Shown: positions 26,279-35,521, numbered from the stretch's first letter. The stretch is 64,000 nucleotides of DNA from Arthrobacter sp. ISL-30 (GCF_018613855.1 NZ_JAGGPK010000022.1:117133-181132), one strand, 5' to 3'. Program-made: numbers and translations. Notes: generated from the sequence alone by a model not told the origin.

Positions 26279-27229
26279 ATGTCGCCACAACCCACACTCA
26301 TCTCCCAGTCAGCACAAAAGACCGAAGATTCAGGCAACGAGGCCTCTTACGGATCCCGCCCATCACTTCCTGCGCTACCTGGCAAGCACCGGCGGACCAG
26401 CAAGGACCGCCTGGGCAACGTCCTCGTCACGCTGGTCCTCTCCCTCGGGGCAATAATCATGATCGCCCCGCTGGCGTGGACGTTCTCCACTTCCCTTAAG
26501 ACGCGCGAGGGCGTTTTCGAACTGCCCCCGCAGTGGATTCCGGACCCCTTCGTCTGGGAGAACTACCTTCGTGTCTGGACTGCGGGCCCGCTCCTCAGTG
26601 GCATCCAGAACAGCCTGATCGTGGCATGTTCAGTGACTATTGTCGGCTCGCTCACCTCGGCCCTCGCCGCCTTCGCGTTCGCGAAGATGCGCATGCCCTT
26701 CAAGAATGTCTTGTTCCTGGGCCTCCTGTCCGGCCTCATGATTCCCTTCCCGACGCTCATGATTCCGCAGTTCACCGTCTTTGCCGGCATCGGCTGGGTG
26801 GACACGCTCCTGCCCCTCATCGTGCCGGGACTGTTCGGCAACATCATCATGATCTTCTTCCTGCGGCAGTACCTTTCCAGCGTTCCCGATTCGATCATTG
26901 AAGCGGCGAGGATCGACGGCGCCTCGTTCCTCCAGATCTTCTTCAGGCTCATCCTGCCTGTCATCCGCCCCGCCCTGGCGGCGCAGTTCATCCTCTGGTT
27001 CATGGCGGTGTGGAACGACTACCTGGCACCGATCATCTACTTGAACTCGCCGGGCAAACAGACGCTGCAACTGGTGATTGGCAACTTCAACGCCCAGTAC
27101 GCCATTCAGACGGACTACCCGTTGATCATGGCGGCGTCGTTCATCGCCTTGCTGCCCGTGCTGATCGTCTTCATTGTCTTCCAGCGCCAGATCATCGAAT
27201 CGATAGCCCTCACCGGAGCCAAGGGCTAG
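26279..27229 (+). CDS. CUT1 ABC sugar permease (AraQ-like)
   Basis: A 316-residue permease with an unusually long polar N-terminus (about 50 residues) before the first helix (GNVLVTLVLSLGAIIMIAP). The EAA loop is EAARIDGASFLQIFFRLILP. It lies 12 bp after its partner. If translation began further in, the tail would shorten, but no better start with a ribosome site is visible. Confidence 0.9.
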   Translation: MSPQPTLISQSAQKTEDSGNEASYGSRPSLPALPGKHRRTSKDRLGNVLVTLVLSLGAIIMIAPLAWTFSTSLKTREGVFELPPQWIPDPFVWENYLRVWTAGPLLSGIQNSLIVACSVTIVGSLTSALAAFAFAKMRMPFKNVLFLGLLSGLMIPFPTLMIPQFTVFAGIGWVDTLLPLIVPGLFGNIIMIFFLRQYLSSVPDSIIEAARIDGASFLQIFFRLILPVIRPALAAQFILWFMAVWNDYLAPIIYLNSPGKQTLQLVIGNFNAQYAIQTDYPLIMAASFIALLPVLIVFIVFQRQIIESIALTGAKG

Positions 27230-27232
27230 GCC

Positions 27233-28510
27233 GTGGAGGGCACGGAAAGCTGGGGCCTCAGGCACGCCCATGACCCAACGGTGGTTCGCGGCGATGACGG
27301 CACGTACTACATGTTTTCCACTGATGCCGCGGCCGTGCAGGAACATATTCCGTCCGGAGTGCACATCCGTACATCCGAGGACCTCGTCACCTGGCGCTTC
27401 CTGGGAACCGCGGTCGACGGCGTGCCGCGCCCCGCGAGGGAGTGGAGCGGCGCCAAGGGCCTGTGGGCTCCCGAGGTGGTCCGCTGGCCAGGAGGACAGT
27501 GGCACATGTACTACTCCGCCTCGACGTTCGGCTCCAACACCTCAGCCATCGGCCTCGCCGTCGCTCCCCGTCCTGCCGGACCATGGGAGGACCGAGGCGT
27601 CATTCTGGCCACTAGCTCAGGAGAGTCCACCCAGAACGCTATCGACGCCGCCGTCACCTTTGACCGCGACGGCGAACCCTGGCTCACCTATGGATCCTTC
27701 TTTTCCGGCATCTACACCCTCCGCCTGGATCCCGCTAGCGGACGACCGGCAAAGGAGGGGGACGCCGGCGCCTTGATCGCCCGCAGGCACCCGTCGGTTG
27801 AAGGGGCCATCGAGGGAGCATTCATTCTCTACCGACGTGAGGAAGACCGCTACGTCCTCTTCACTTCCTACGATTCGCTCTTCAGCACGTACAACATCCG
27901 GGTGGCCGTTGCCGAGCACATAGAGGGTCCCTATCGGGACCTCAACGGAACGCTGATGACGGACCTGGAAGCCCAGCCCACCTCTGTGGGTACCAAAATC
28001 CTTGGAAGTTATGGCTTCGACGGCGATACCGCCTGGTCCGCTCCCGGCCACAACTCGGTCCTGGTGGACGGCGAAGGGGAACAGTCCGACTACTACATGG
28101 TGCACCATGTGCGTTTCGCGGAGGACCCGCAGCAGCACATGGCCCAGCTGCGCCGCCTGTTCTTCACGGAAGCCGGCTGGCCTGTGGTGTCGCCCCAGCC
28201 CTTCGCCGGACATGAGGCCGAGGCACTTGATGCCCCTGAATCGCTTGCCGGCATGTGGCGGGTGGTGAAACTGGAGCCGTCCTCTGCCGCAGTGGCGCAC
28301 GCCATCCCGATGGAGGTCACCGCCCCCGCGGAGGTGGTGGCGGGTAAAGAGTACGACGGCGCGCCGGTTCCAGTGCGCCTGGACGTCGCGGGGACAGAGC
28401 TCGATGCGGTCGTCTTTGCCTCCTGGGATTGGTCCCGGGAGCGCTCCGTCCTGTCGTTCAGCGGATTCTCCGCCGACGGCATTGCCTGGTTCGGCACGAA
28501 GGGGGATTGA
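27233..28510 (+). CDS. Cytoplasmic GH43 arabinanase
   Basis: A 425-residue GH43 enzyme without signal peptide, so it should act on imported oligosaccharides. Catalytic residues are base Asp14 (AHDPTV), modulator Asp138 (NAIDAAV) and acid Glu194 (AIEGAF). A beta-rich C-terminal extension (about residues 330-425) resembles the C-terminal domain of arabinanases of subfamily 5. The GTG start lies 3 bp after the permease stop, preceded by CCAAGG. Its coupling to an importer and to GH51 suggests that chains are cut or trimmed inside the cell before debranching. Confidence 0.88.
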   Translation: MEGTESWGLRHAHDPTVVRGDDGTYYMFSTDAAAVQEHIPSGVHIRTSEDLVTWRFLGTAVDGVPRPAREWSGAKGLWAPEVVRWPGGQWHMYYSASTFGSNTSAIGLAVAPRPAGPWEDRGVILATSSGESTQNAIDAAVTFDRDGEPWLTYGSFFSGIYTLRLDPASGRPAKEGDAGALIARRHPSVEGAIEGAFILYRREEDRYVLFTSYDSLFSTYNIRVAVAEHIEGPYRDLNGTLMTDLEAQPTSVGTKILGSYGFDGDTAWSAPGHNSVLVDGEGEQSDYYMVHHVRFAEDPQQHMAQLRRLFFTEAGWPVVSPQPFAGHEAEALDAPESLAGMWRVVKLEPSSAAVAHAIPMEVTAPAEVVAGKEYDGAPVPVRLDVAGTELDAVVFASWDWSRERSVLSFSGFSADGIAWFGTKGD

Positions 28511-28513
28511 CCC

Positions 28514-29185
28514 GTGGACGTGAATGGAACCGGCTGGGCGGACAGGCTCATGCAGTGGCTTCGTTTTGGAACGCACCTGATCCTCGTCAACCTGCTGTTT
28601 GTGGCAGGAGCGCTCGCGGGGGCTGTGGTTTTCGGGCTGTTTCCAGCGGCCGTTGCGGCCTCCACTGTGCTAGCCCGACTCCGAGCAGGCGGCGGAGGGG
28701 AGCAGCTAGTCCAGGATTTCGTGGCTGCTTACCGGGCCCGGTTCCTGCATGCAAATGCCGTTGGTGGCCTGTTCTGGGCTGCCGGTATTGTTTGGGCGCT
28801 GAACCTGACGTCCCTCATGCCCATGGCCGGCGGAGCTTCCCCGGCTGCGGACTCACCCCTGGCTGCGGCCATCCCTGCCTTGGTGTCTGTGGTCGGTTTG
28901 TGGACGGTGCTCGCTGCGGCCTGTGCTGTCACCGCCTGCGCCAGGTACCGGGACACCGTGATGCAGACGTGGCGCTACGCCTTCGTGCTGCCCCTGGCCT
29001 CGCCGGTCATGAGCCTGGCCCTGCTTGCGAGCCTGGGCGCGGCGTCCGTTCTCTTCGCTGAATTCGACGTCCTCATTCCGCTGTTTGGGGCGTCCCTGCC
29101 ACTGTTCGTTGCGGATTGGCTCGTCGAGCATCGGATGGCAGTCCTTGCCCGCAAGTCAGCAGCGGAGCGCTCCTCTTTCGCGTGA
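28514..29185 (+). CDS. DUF624 (YesL-type) membrane protein
   Basis: A 223-residue membrane protein with about five hydrophobic helices. LILVNLLFVAGALAGAVVFG and FPAAVAASTVLARL are the DUF624 signature seen in YesL of Bacillus, a family found almost always beside CUT1 oligosaccharide importers. The function is unknown; a role as an accessory transporter subunit is only inferred from this linkage. GTG 28514 lies 3 bp after the GH43 stop. Confidence 0.82.
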   Translation: MDVNGTGWADRLMQWLRFGTHLILVNLLFVAGALAGAVVFGLFPAAVAASTVLARLRAGGGGEQLVQDFVAAYRARFLHANAVGGLFWAAGIVWALNLTSLMPMAGGASPAADSPLAAAIPALVSVVGLWTVLAAACAVTACARYRDTVMQTWRYAFVLPLASPVMSLALLASLGAASVLFAEFDVLIPLFGASLPLFVADWLVEHRMAVLARKSAAERSSFA

Positions 29186-29232
29186 CACCTCCAATGGGGA
29201 ATTTCTGCGGAGACTAAAGCGCACCCAATTTC

Positions 29233-29244
29233 TACAACGTTAGA
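29233..29244. promoter_or_regulatory. Class II operator before the cytoplasmic GH51 gene
   Basis: TACAACGTTAGA is a slightly degenerate class II site 22 bp before the GH51 start, in an 81-bp gap. It suggests that the GH51 gene has its own regulated promoter inside the operon. Confidence 0.65.
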
Positions 29245-29266
29245 CAAACTATCAAAAGGAAAACCC

Positions 29267-30811
29267 GTGACCATCACATCAATCCCCGCCGAGGACCTCG
29301 TCACCACAGCGACCGCAACCGTAGTGGTCGACCGTTCGGCCGTCGTCGCGCCTGTGAACCGGCGGATCTTCGGGTCCTTTGTTGAGCATCTGGGACGTTG
29401 CGTCTATGACGGGATCTACGAACCGGAACACCCCACGGCCAATGAAGACGGCTTTCGGCTGGACGTGGTCGAACTCGTCAAGGAACTCGGCTCCACCACG
29501 ATCCGCTACCCGGGCGGCAACTTCGTTTCCGGCTACCGCTGGGAAGACGGCGTGGGGCCGCGCGAGCAGCGACCCGTGCGGCGGGACCTCGCCTGGCATT
29601 CCCTCGAGTCCAACCAAGTGGGCGTCGATGAGTTTGCCCGCTGGTGCGCGCTGACCAACTCCGAACTGATGATGGCCGTCAACCTGGGCACCCGCGGCAT
29701 CGAAGCGGCCCTTGACCTGCTCGAATATACCAACCACCCATCCGGAACCACCCTCAGTGAGCAACGCATCGCCAATGGAGCCCGGGAACCCTACAACATC
29801 CGCATGTGGTGCCTGGGCAATGAGATGGACGGGCCATGGCAGATCGGGCACATGTCCGCTGAAAACTATGGCCGGATCGCCGCGCGCACCGCGTCGGCCA
29901 TGAAGACTGCGGACAAGGACCTCGAACTTGTGGTCTGCGGCTCCTCAAGCTCGGCAATGCCGACCTTCGGGGAGTGGGAGCGCGTTGTCCTCGAACAGTG
30001 CTACGAGGACGTGGACTATATCTCCTGCCATGCGTATTACCAGGAGAGGAACGGCGACCTGGGATCGTACCTGGCCTCGTCCCTGGACATGCAGTTCTTC
30101 ATTGAGACCGTCGTGGCCACGGCCGACCACGTCAAGCACAAATTGCGCAGCAAGAAGACCATGCAGCTTTCCTTCGATGAATGGAACATCTGGTATTTGG
30201 ACGAATTCCAGGCCTCGCAGGTATCCCAGGTTGAGTGGGAGCACGCCCCGCGGCTCCTTGAGGACGTCTACTCAGTTGCGGACGCCGTCGTCTTCGGCAA
30301 CCTGCTCATCACGCTGCTGAAGAACCATGACCGCGTGGCGGCGGCGTCGCTCGCCCAGCTGGTGAACGTTATCGCCCCCATCATGACTGAGCCGGGAGGG
30401 CCGGCCTGGCGGCAGGCAACATTCTTCCCGTTCTCGGTGACGTCCCGCCTGGCTCGCGGTGAAGTGCTGCGGCCACGGATCGACGTCGGCACCTACAACA
30501 CCGCTGTACATGGCGAGGCTCCGCTGGTCGATGCGGTGGCCACAGCCGATACCGCCTCCGGGAAATCGGCGCTGTTCCTCGTAAACCGCAGCCTGTCCGA
30601 GTGGTTGGAAGTGACCATCAATGTCGCTGAGCTCGAGGCGACCGTGGTCGAGGAAGCCCTCACCCTGCACGATGAGGACGCCTATGCCAGGAACACACTC
30701 CAGGACCAGGACCGCGTCGGGCTCAAGCCGCTTGAAGGCGTTGTCCTCGAAGGCGGCATCCTGACCGTCAGCCTGCCGCCCGTGTCGTGGTCTGCCCTGG
30801 CCTTGGGGTGA
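29267..30811 (+). CDS. abfA: Cytoplasmic GH51 alpha-N-arabinofuranosidase
   Basis: A 514-residue enzyme without signal peptide that should release L-arabinose from short arabino-oligosaccharides. Acid/base Glu186 in CLGNEMDG and nucleophile Glu305 in SFDEWNIW are at the spacing of the Bacillus/Geobacillus AbfA group, and length fits. AAAGGAAAA precedes GTG 29267. It ends the transport operon and converges on the class II LacI gene with a 3-bp gap and no visible terminator. Confidence 0.93.
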   Translation: MTITSIPAEDLVTTATATVVVDRSAVVAPVNRRIFGSFVEHLGRCVYDGIYEPEHPTANEDGFRLDVVELVKELGSTTIRYPGGNFVSGYRWEDGVGPREQRPVRRDLAWHSLESNQVGVDEFARWCALTNSELMMAVNLGTRGIEAALDLLEYTNHPSGTTLSEQRIANGAREPYNIRMWCLGNEMDGPWQIGHMSAENYGRIAARTASAMKTADKDLELVVCGSSSSAMPTFGEWERVVLEQCYEDVDYISCHAYYQERNGDLGSYLASSLDMQFFIETVVATADHVKHKLRSKKTMQLSFDEWNIWYLDEFQASQVSQVEWEHAPRLLEDVYSVADAVVFGNLLITLLKNHDRVAAASLAQLVNVIAPIMTEPGGPAWRQATFFPFSVTSRLARGEVLRPRIDVGTYNTAVHGEAPLVDAVATADTASGKSALFLVNRSLSEWLEVTINVAELEATVVEEALTLHDEDAYARNTLQDQDRVGLKPLEGVVLEGGILTVSLPPVSWSALALG

Positions 30812-30814
30812 TTC

Positions 30815-31870
30815 CTAACGGTTTGGGTCGCTAGGGCCTGGTTCGTTAGCACCTGAGTTGTTCCGGCCGAGCGTCGACTCCCTTCCCACTACACGGAAGG
30901 CAGTCTCAATTTCGCGCGGTGCACCGCCGTCGGGGTTCTTGATCCGCTCCATGAGGACCCTGATGGCGGTCTCTGCGATTTCATCCCGGCCGGGGTCCAC
31001 TGTGGAAAGGGTGGGCAAGGAGTACCGGGTCTCGTCGAGGTCGTCGAAGCCAATCACTGCGAGGTCGTCAGGGACCCGGTAACCGGCTTCCTGAAGAACC
31101 CGCATCGCGCCCTGGGCCAGTGTGTCATTCAGGCCGAAGACGGCGTCGAACTCCACTCCCCTTTCCAGCAGCTCCCGCATCGCCGCTGCGCCGTTCGCGC
31201 GGTGCCAGGACCACATGTATCCCACTATGGCGTCGTCGTAGGGGATGTTTCGCGCTTCCAGCGCCTCGCGGTAGCCGCGCATGCGCAGTCCGGCAGAGCC
31301 GATGACTTCGCCCTCATGGGCGCCAATGACGGCGATCCGCTGCCGGCCCAGGTCAAGGAGGTGCTCGGTTGCCGCGCGGGCGGCAGCGACGTTCTGCATT
31401 GTTATGTGGTCGCAGCCGCTGGAGAAGATGCGCTCGCCGAGCAGGACAACGGGGACGTCGGCCTTCACTAGCTCAGCGTCCTCCTGGCCCATCCCCAGGG
31501 GGCTGAAGATCAGGCCGTCGGACATCTTGAGCCGGGGGCTGGACATGACTTCGAGCTCCCTCTCGCGTTCGCCCCCCGTTTGTTCGATCAGGACCACGAG
31601 GCCGTGTTTGGCTGCTGCGTCAATGACGGCGTCCGCCAGCTCAGCGAAGTAGGGGAGGCGGAGCTGCGGGACCGCCAAGGTAACGGCACCGGTGTGGCCG
31701 GAACGCAGGCTGCGTGCGGTGAGGTTCGGCCGGTATCCAAGCGCCGCAATGGCCTCCTCCACCTTGGCACGGGTTGAGTCGCGCACATGCGGGTGGTTGT
31801 TGATCACGTTGGACACGGTCTTGAAGGAAACTCCGGCCACCCTTGCCACATCATGCAGAGTCGCAGCCAT
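30815..31870 (-). CDS. LacI-family regulator of the class II (arabino-oligosaccharide) regulon
   Basis: A 351-residue repressor with helix-turn-helix LHDVARVAGVSFKTVSNVINN, hinge and sugar-sensor domain. The recognition segment SFKTVSNV differs from SHQTVSRV of paralogues A and B, consistent with a different operator. Four class II sites (ACAACGTT core) lie before the endo-arabinanase, the importer operon, the GH51 gene and this gene itself, which makes it the natural candidate repressor. GACGGGAG precedes ATG 31870. Confidence 0.9.
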   Translation of the reverse strand: MAATLHDVARVAGVSFKTVSNVINNHPHVRDSTRAKVEEAIAALGYRPNLTARSLRSGHTGAVTLAVPQLRLPYFAELADAVIDAAAKHGLVVLIEQTGGERERELEVMSSPRLKMSDGLIFSPLGMGQEDAELVKADVPVVLLGERIFSSGCDHITMQNVAAARAATEHLLDLGRQRIAVIGAHEGEVIGSAGLRMRGYREALEARNIPYDDAIVGYMWSWHRANGAAAMRELLERGVEFDAVFGLNDTLAQGAMRVLQEAGYRVPDDLAVIGFDDLDETRYSLPTLSTVDPGRDEIAETAIRVLMERIKNPDGGAPREIETAFRVVGRESTLGRNNSGANEPGPSDPNR

Positions 31871-31889
31871 TTAGGTGTCTCCCGTCCAT

Positions 31890-31925
31890 AAAAAGAGCCA
31901 GGCAGGGGTTTCCCTGCCTGGCTCC
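31890..31925 (-). terminator. Terminator of the third importer operon
   Basis: GAGCCAGGCAGGG pairs with CCCTGCCTGGCTC and is followed leftward by TTTTT. It lies 25 bp past the permease stop and only 20 bp before the LacI start codon. Confidence 0.9.
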
Positions 31926-31928
31926 ATT

Positions 31929-31941
31929 TTACAACGTTGAA
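31929..31941 (-). promoter_or_regulatory. Class II operator overlapping the LacI promoter
   Basis: TTACAACGTTGAA lies between the permease stop and the terminator hairpin. On the minus strand it overlaps TAAAAT (31931-31926), a plausible -10 for the LacI gene, so transcription would start inside the hairpin and escape it. No good -35 is visible. Confidence 0.6.
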
Positions 31942-31949
31942 TGCTTGAA

Positions 31950-32915
31950 CTATTTGACGCTTCCCATGGTGACGCCGGAACGCCAGTACCGCTGCATGGC
32001 GATCATGAGGATGACCATCGGAATGGTGGAGATGAGGGATCCGGTGATGACCAGGCCGGTCAGGTCATACTGGCTGTCCGTTCCGCGTTCGAGCCACGAG
32101 TACAGTCCGAGCATGACGGGCCATTTGTCGGCGCCCTTCAGGAAGACAAGCGGCCACATGAAGGTGTTCCACGAGCCTACGAAGTGCAGGAGGAAGATCG
32201 TGGCGCCCGCCGTCGTCATGAGCCTAAGCCCCAGCGAGAAGAAGATCCTGTACTCGCCGGCGCCGTCGATCCTGGCAGCCTCCATGAGCTCGCTCGGAAC
32301 GGCTCCCTCCGCATATACCTTGGCCAGGTAGACCGAGAACGAACCGAACATGCCAGGCAGGATCATGGCCCAGATCGTGTCGTAGATCCCCATCTGGGTG
32401 AACAGCACGAACGACGGGACGATCATAAGGGTGCCCGGAATGAGGAACGACGCAATGATGAGGCCCATCGTGAAGCCGCGCCCCAGGTACTGGTACTTCG
32501 CGATGGCATAGCCTGCCGCCAGGGCCACCAGCGTCAGCCCGACAGAGCCCAGCGTCGAGTAGACCACTGTGTTCCAGAGCCAGCGGGCGAAGATTCCCTC
32601 CTGGTAGGTGAACAGGTTGGCCAGGTTGTCCCAAAGGCTGAATTGCCCAAACCACATGCCGTTGGTTGTGTAGAGCTGTTCCTTCGACTTGGTGGAGGCC
32701 ACGATGAGCCACCACAAGGGACCGGCGGAGTAAATGGCCAGGAAAGCGAGGATTCCGAGCATCACCCAGCGGGAGACGCCCTCGGCTTCGTTCGCCGAGC
32801 GCTCCACATTGGGATTTCGGCTCCACTTCCGGCGCGAACGCGCGGGTTTGGGGGCGCCCGAGCCGGGCAGGTCTGTTCCGCGCACGGCGTTCGGCCGCAG
32901 CGATGCCTGGGTCAT
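31950..32915 (-). CDS. CUT1 ABC sugar permease, third importer
   Basis: A 321-residue permease with about six membrane helices after a 45-residue polar N-terminus, and the EAA loop EAARIDGAGEYRIFFSLGL. It overlaps its partner gene by 4 bases (ATGA type). Final gene of the operon 35273-31950; like the second importer, the operon contains no ATPase. Confidence 0.9.
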   Translation of the reverse strand: MTQASLRPNAVRGTDLPGSGAPKPARSRRKWSRNPNVERSANEAEGVSRWVMLGILAFLAIYSAGPLWWLIVASTKSKEQLYTTNGMWFGQFSLWDNLANLFTYQEGIFARWLWNTVVYSTLGSVGLTLVALAAGYAIAKYQYLGRGFTMGLIIASFLIPGTLMIVPSFVLFTQMGIYDTIWAMILPGMFGSFSVYLAKVYAEGAVPSELMEAARIDGAGEYRIFFSLGLRLMTTAGATIFLLHFVGSWNTFMWPLVFLKGADKWPVMLGLYSWLERGTDSQYDLTGLVITGSLISTIPMVILMIAMQRYWRSGVTMGSVK

Positions 32916-33910
32916 GACTCAATCCTGTTCGTGAAGCGGTAAATGATGGCCGAAACGATGCCCACCACAACGCCGAGAACGATCGACAGGGCAGTGGCGT
33001 AGTTGACGTTGCCCACCTGGAAGGCCTGGTTGAAGATCATCATGGCGGGGGTGAAGTCCTTGGTGATGGTTTCCGGCGTAACGGCCCGGAACAGCAGCGG
33101 TTCGCTGAAGATCTGAAGCGTGCCGATAATCGCCAGCAGGCTTGTCAGAACCAGCGAGCCGCGCAGGAACGGTACCTTGATGTCCAATGCGATCCGAAGT
33201 TCCGAGGCGCCGTCGATCCTGGCGGCCTCGAAAATCTCGTGGGGGATCGACTGGAGGGAGCCGTACATGATGAGCATGTTGAAGCCAATGCCGCCCCAGA
33301 TGGCCAGGTTGCCGATCGACGACCAAACGGTGTTGCCCGAGAAGAAGTTCACGTCCAGCCCGAAGAGCTGGAAGAAATCGCCGAGTGGGCCCACCACGGG
33401 GCTGTAGAGATAAATCCAGATCATGGTCGCCACGAGGCCGGGCACCATGTAGGGGAGCAGGAGGACGATCCGGAAGCGTGCGGCGACCCGCCGCCGCACG
33501 CCGTCGAGCACCAGGGCCATTGCAAGGCTGAGCAGCTGGCCAAGCGGCACCACGACGATCGCGTAGATGAACACGCGCAGCATGCCCGCCCAGAAGGACG
33601 TATCCGCGAGGGCCTCGGCGAAGTTTTCAAAGCCCACGAACGTGGAGGTTGCCTTGCCGAAGCCGAGTCCCGACGTCTTGGTGGCAAAGACGCTTTCCTT
33701 GAGGGCCATGGCGATCGGGACCAGGGTAAACACCCCGAAACCGATGAGGAATGGCAGGCTCAGGGATGCGCCTTTCAGGTCCTGCTTGACGCGCCATCCT
33801 GCCCGCGGTCGAAGCGCGGGACCGTCCGTCGCGCCGCTGTTTCCCCGAGGTGTTTTGCTTCCCCGCGGGGAACGGCCTGGCTTGGCGGCCGTTTCGGTCA
33901 TTGCTGTCAT
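32912..33910 (-). CDS. CUT1 ABC sugar permease, third importer
   Basis: A 332-residue permease. The first 45 residues are Lys/Arg/Pro-rich and cytosolic, followed by six helices and the loop EAARIDGASELRIALDIKVP. AGGAGG lies 5 bases before ATG 33910. It is 31 bp from the binding-protein gene. Confidence 0.9.
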   Translation of the reverse strand: MTAMTETAAKPGRSPRGSKTPRGNSGATDGPALRPRAGWRVKQDLKGASLSLPFLIGFGVFTLVPIAMALKESVFATKTSGLGFGKATSTFVGFENFAEALADTSFWAGMLRVFIYAIVVVPLGQLLSLAMALVLDGVRRRVAARFRIVLLLPYMVPGLVATMIWIYLYSPVVGPLGDFFQLFGLDVNFFSGNTVWSSIGNLAIWGGIGFNMLIMYGSLQSIPHEIFEAARIDGASELRIALDIKVPFLRGSLVLTSLLAIIGTLQIFSEPLLFRAVTPETITKDFTPAMMIFNQAFQVGNVNYATALSIVLGVVVGIVSAIIYRFTNRIES

Positions 33911-33941
33911 GGAGTCCTCCTGCTCTCCCGGTAACCAGCCG

Positions 33942-35273
33942 TCAGCTGGCGGCGGTGAACGAGATGCCCTTCTTCTCCAGATCTGATGCCACGAACTTCT
34001 GGACGTTCTTCAGGGCCTCGCTGAGCTTGATCTGGCCGGCTACGGCCTTGCCCCACTGGTCCTGCAGCTCCGGGAACCATGCGTCATAGTTCGGGCCAAG
34101 CTCGAACTTGCCTACCGTGGCTGTCTGGGCCTCCACCATGACCTCTGCGGCCTTGGTGTCGTCCACGAAGAAGCCCTTGGGGACGATGTCCTTCACGTAG
34201 GGGGACGGGTCCTTCAGCGAGGAGGGGAGGCCTACGGAACCGGTCTTCGGGTTCTTGCCGGCCTGGATGCCCTCAGGGGTGGCGAGCCAGTCGGCGTACT
34301 TGACTACGGCCTCGGGGTTTTCGCAGCCGACGGGGACAAAGCTCGGGGTGGAGCGGCCCGGAGTGGCTTTCTTGTCGGCCGAGAACTGCGGGATCTCGAC
34401 GGCTTCCCAATGACCGGAAGTGGCCGGGAAATTGGTCTTGTAACCGGTCAGCGACCACCACTGGGTGGTGGTGGATGCCATCTTCCCTGAGTCGAAGTAC
34501 GCGTACAGGGCCGGCCTGTCCTTGTAGGTCTGGTTAGAGACGAGGTCGTTGTCGATGAGCTGCTGAATGATGTCCGCAGCAGCGAGTGTGGCCTTGTCGG
34601 TGAAGTTGACCTTCCACTTGTCACCGTCGATCGCGAACCATTCTGCGCCGCCCTGCTGGGCGAGGTTCATCAGGGTGCTTGGGTCCTCGCCGGCGAGGTT
34701 GGTGACGTCCACGCCGTGCGCCTTGAAGGTCTTTCCGGCTTCCACGAACTCCTGCCATGTGGTGGGGACCTTGACGCCGAACTTGTCGTACGTGTCCTTG
34801 TTGATGATCATGAACTGTCCGTCGGCGCCGGAGGGAAGGCCGTAGTACCGGTCATTGACCTTGGCGGCAGCCTTGGCGCCGTCGTTGTACGTGTCCTCGG
34901 TCGGCTTGACTGCATCGGTGATGTCTTGGGCCCAACCGTTGACCACCATGGTGGTCAGGGGCGCGAAGCCCTGGACCAGGCACGGCACATCGCTCTTGGC
35001 TTCCATCGCGTTGCGGAAGTTCGTCTGGGTGGCGGTGTTGGAGGCCTGAAGGACGTAGTTGACCTTGACGTCGCTCTGTGCGGCGTTGAACGCATCCACT
35101 ATCTGCTTGCCCGTCTCGGCATTCCAGCCCCACACATCAATCGTGACGGGGCCTGACTTGGTCTCCTGTGCTGCCGGGGCGACGGATCCGCCGCCGGCGC
35201 AGGCGGAAAGCATGGCGGCTGAGGCGAGGACGGCAGCGCTCAAAGTGAGCCGCCTGCGGTTTGTGAACTTCAT
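33942..35273 (-). CDS. CUT1 sugar-binding lipoprotein, third importer
   Basis: A 443-residue family 1 solute-binding protein with signal and lipobox (LSAC, Cys25), then IDVWGWNAETGKQIVDAFNAAQ. AAAGGAGAG precedes ATG 35273. The adjoining secreted lyase-like protein and GH36 enzyme suggest that the ligand is an oligosaccharide from a galactose- or uronate-containing polymer, but the sequence does not settle it. Two class III operators and one class I-like operator lie upstream. Confidence 0.88.
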   Translation of the reverse strand: MKFTNRRRLTLSAAVLASAAMLSACAGGGSVAPAAQETKSGPVTIDVWGWNAETGKQIVDAFNAAQSDVKVNYVLQASNTATQTNFRNAMEAKSDVPCLVQGFAPLTTMVVNGWAQDITDAVKPTEDTYNDGAKAAAKVNDRYYGLPSGADGQFMIINKDTYDKFGVKVPTTWQEFVEAGKTFKAHGVDVTNLAGEDPSTLMNLAQQGGAEWFAIDGDKWKVNFTDKATLAAADIIQQLIDNDLVSNQTYKDRPALYAYFDSGKMASTTTQWWSLTGYKTNFPATSGHWEAVEIPQFSADKKATPGRSTPSFVPVGCENPEAVVKYADWLATPEGIQAGKNPKTGSVGLPSSLKDPSPYVKDIVPKGFFVDDTKAAEVMVEAQTATVGKFELGPNYDAWFPELQDQWGKAVAGQIKLSEALKNVQKFVASDLEKKGISFTAAS

Positions 35274-35307
35274 AATTCTCTCCTTTGAGGTGTAACGGAG
35301 GGGTAGA

Positions 35308-35413
35308 GGAAATCGTTATCCCGTTGTGTCTGAAACACCGGGGCGGGCTAACAGGAAATCGTTATCCAGCATGCGTGATGCGGACCACATTGTCAACGAG
35401 TTAGCGGTAACAA
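35308..35413 (-). promoter_or_regulatory. Third-importer promoter with two class III and one class I-like operators
   Basis: The 14-mer GGAAATCGTTATCC occurs twice, identical, at 35308-35321 and 35354-35367. On the minus strand TTGACA (35396-35391), 17 bp, CATGCT (35373-35368) is a promoter whose start region is covered by the second copy. GTTAGCGGTAACAA (35400-35413), a class I-like site, lies just upstream of the -35. Confidence 0.78.
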
Positions 35414-35472
35414 TAGCGCATCTCCGGGGAGCGGTGGCTAAAACGGGAGGAGCAACGTAAAGAAGGGTAGCC

Positions 35473-35518
35473 CGAAACGGGGGCGCCGGAAAATCGAACC
35501 GGGCGCCCCCGCTTCGGA
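35473..35518 (-). terminator. Terminator after the lyase-like gene
   Basis: A 16-bp stem with one mismatch, CCGAAACGGGGGCGCC with GGCGCCCCCGCTTCGG, lies 3 bp past the stop of the 1159-residue protein. The T-tract is short, but the stem is very stable. Confidence 0.75.
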
Positions 35519-35521
35519 TGG

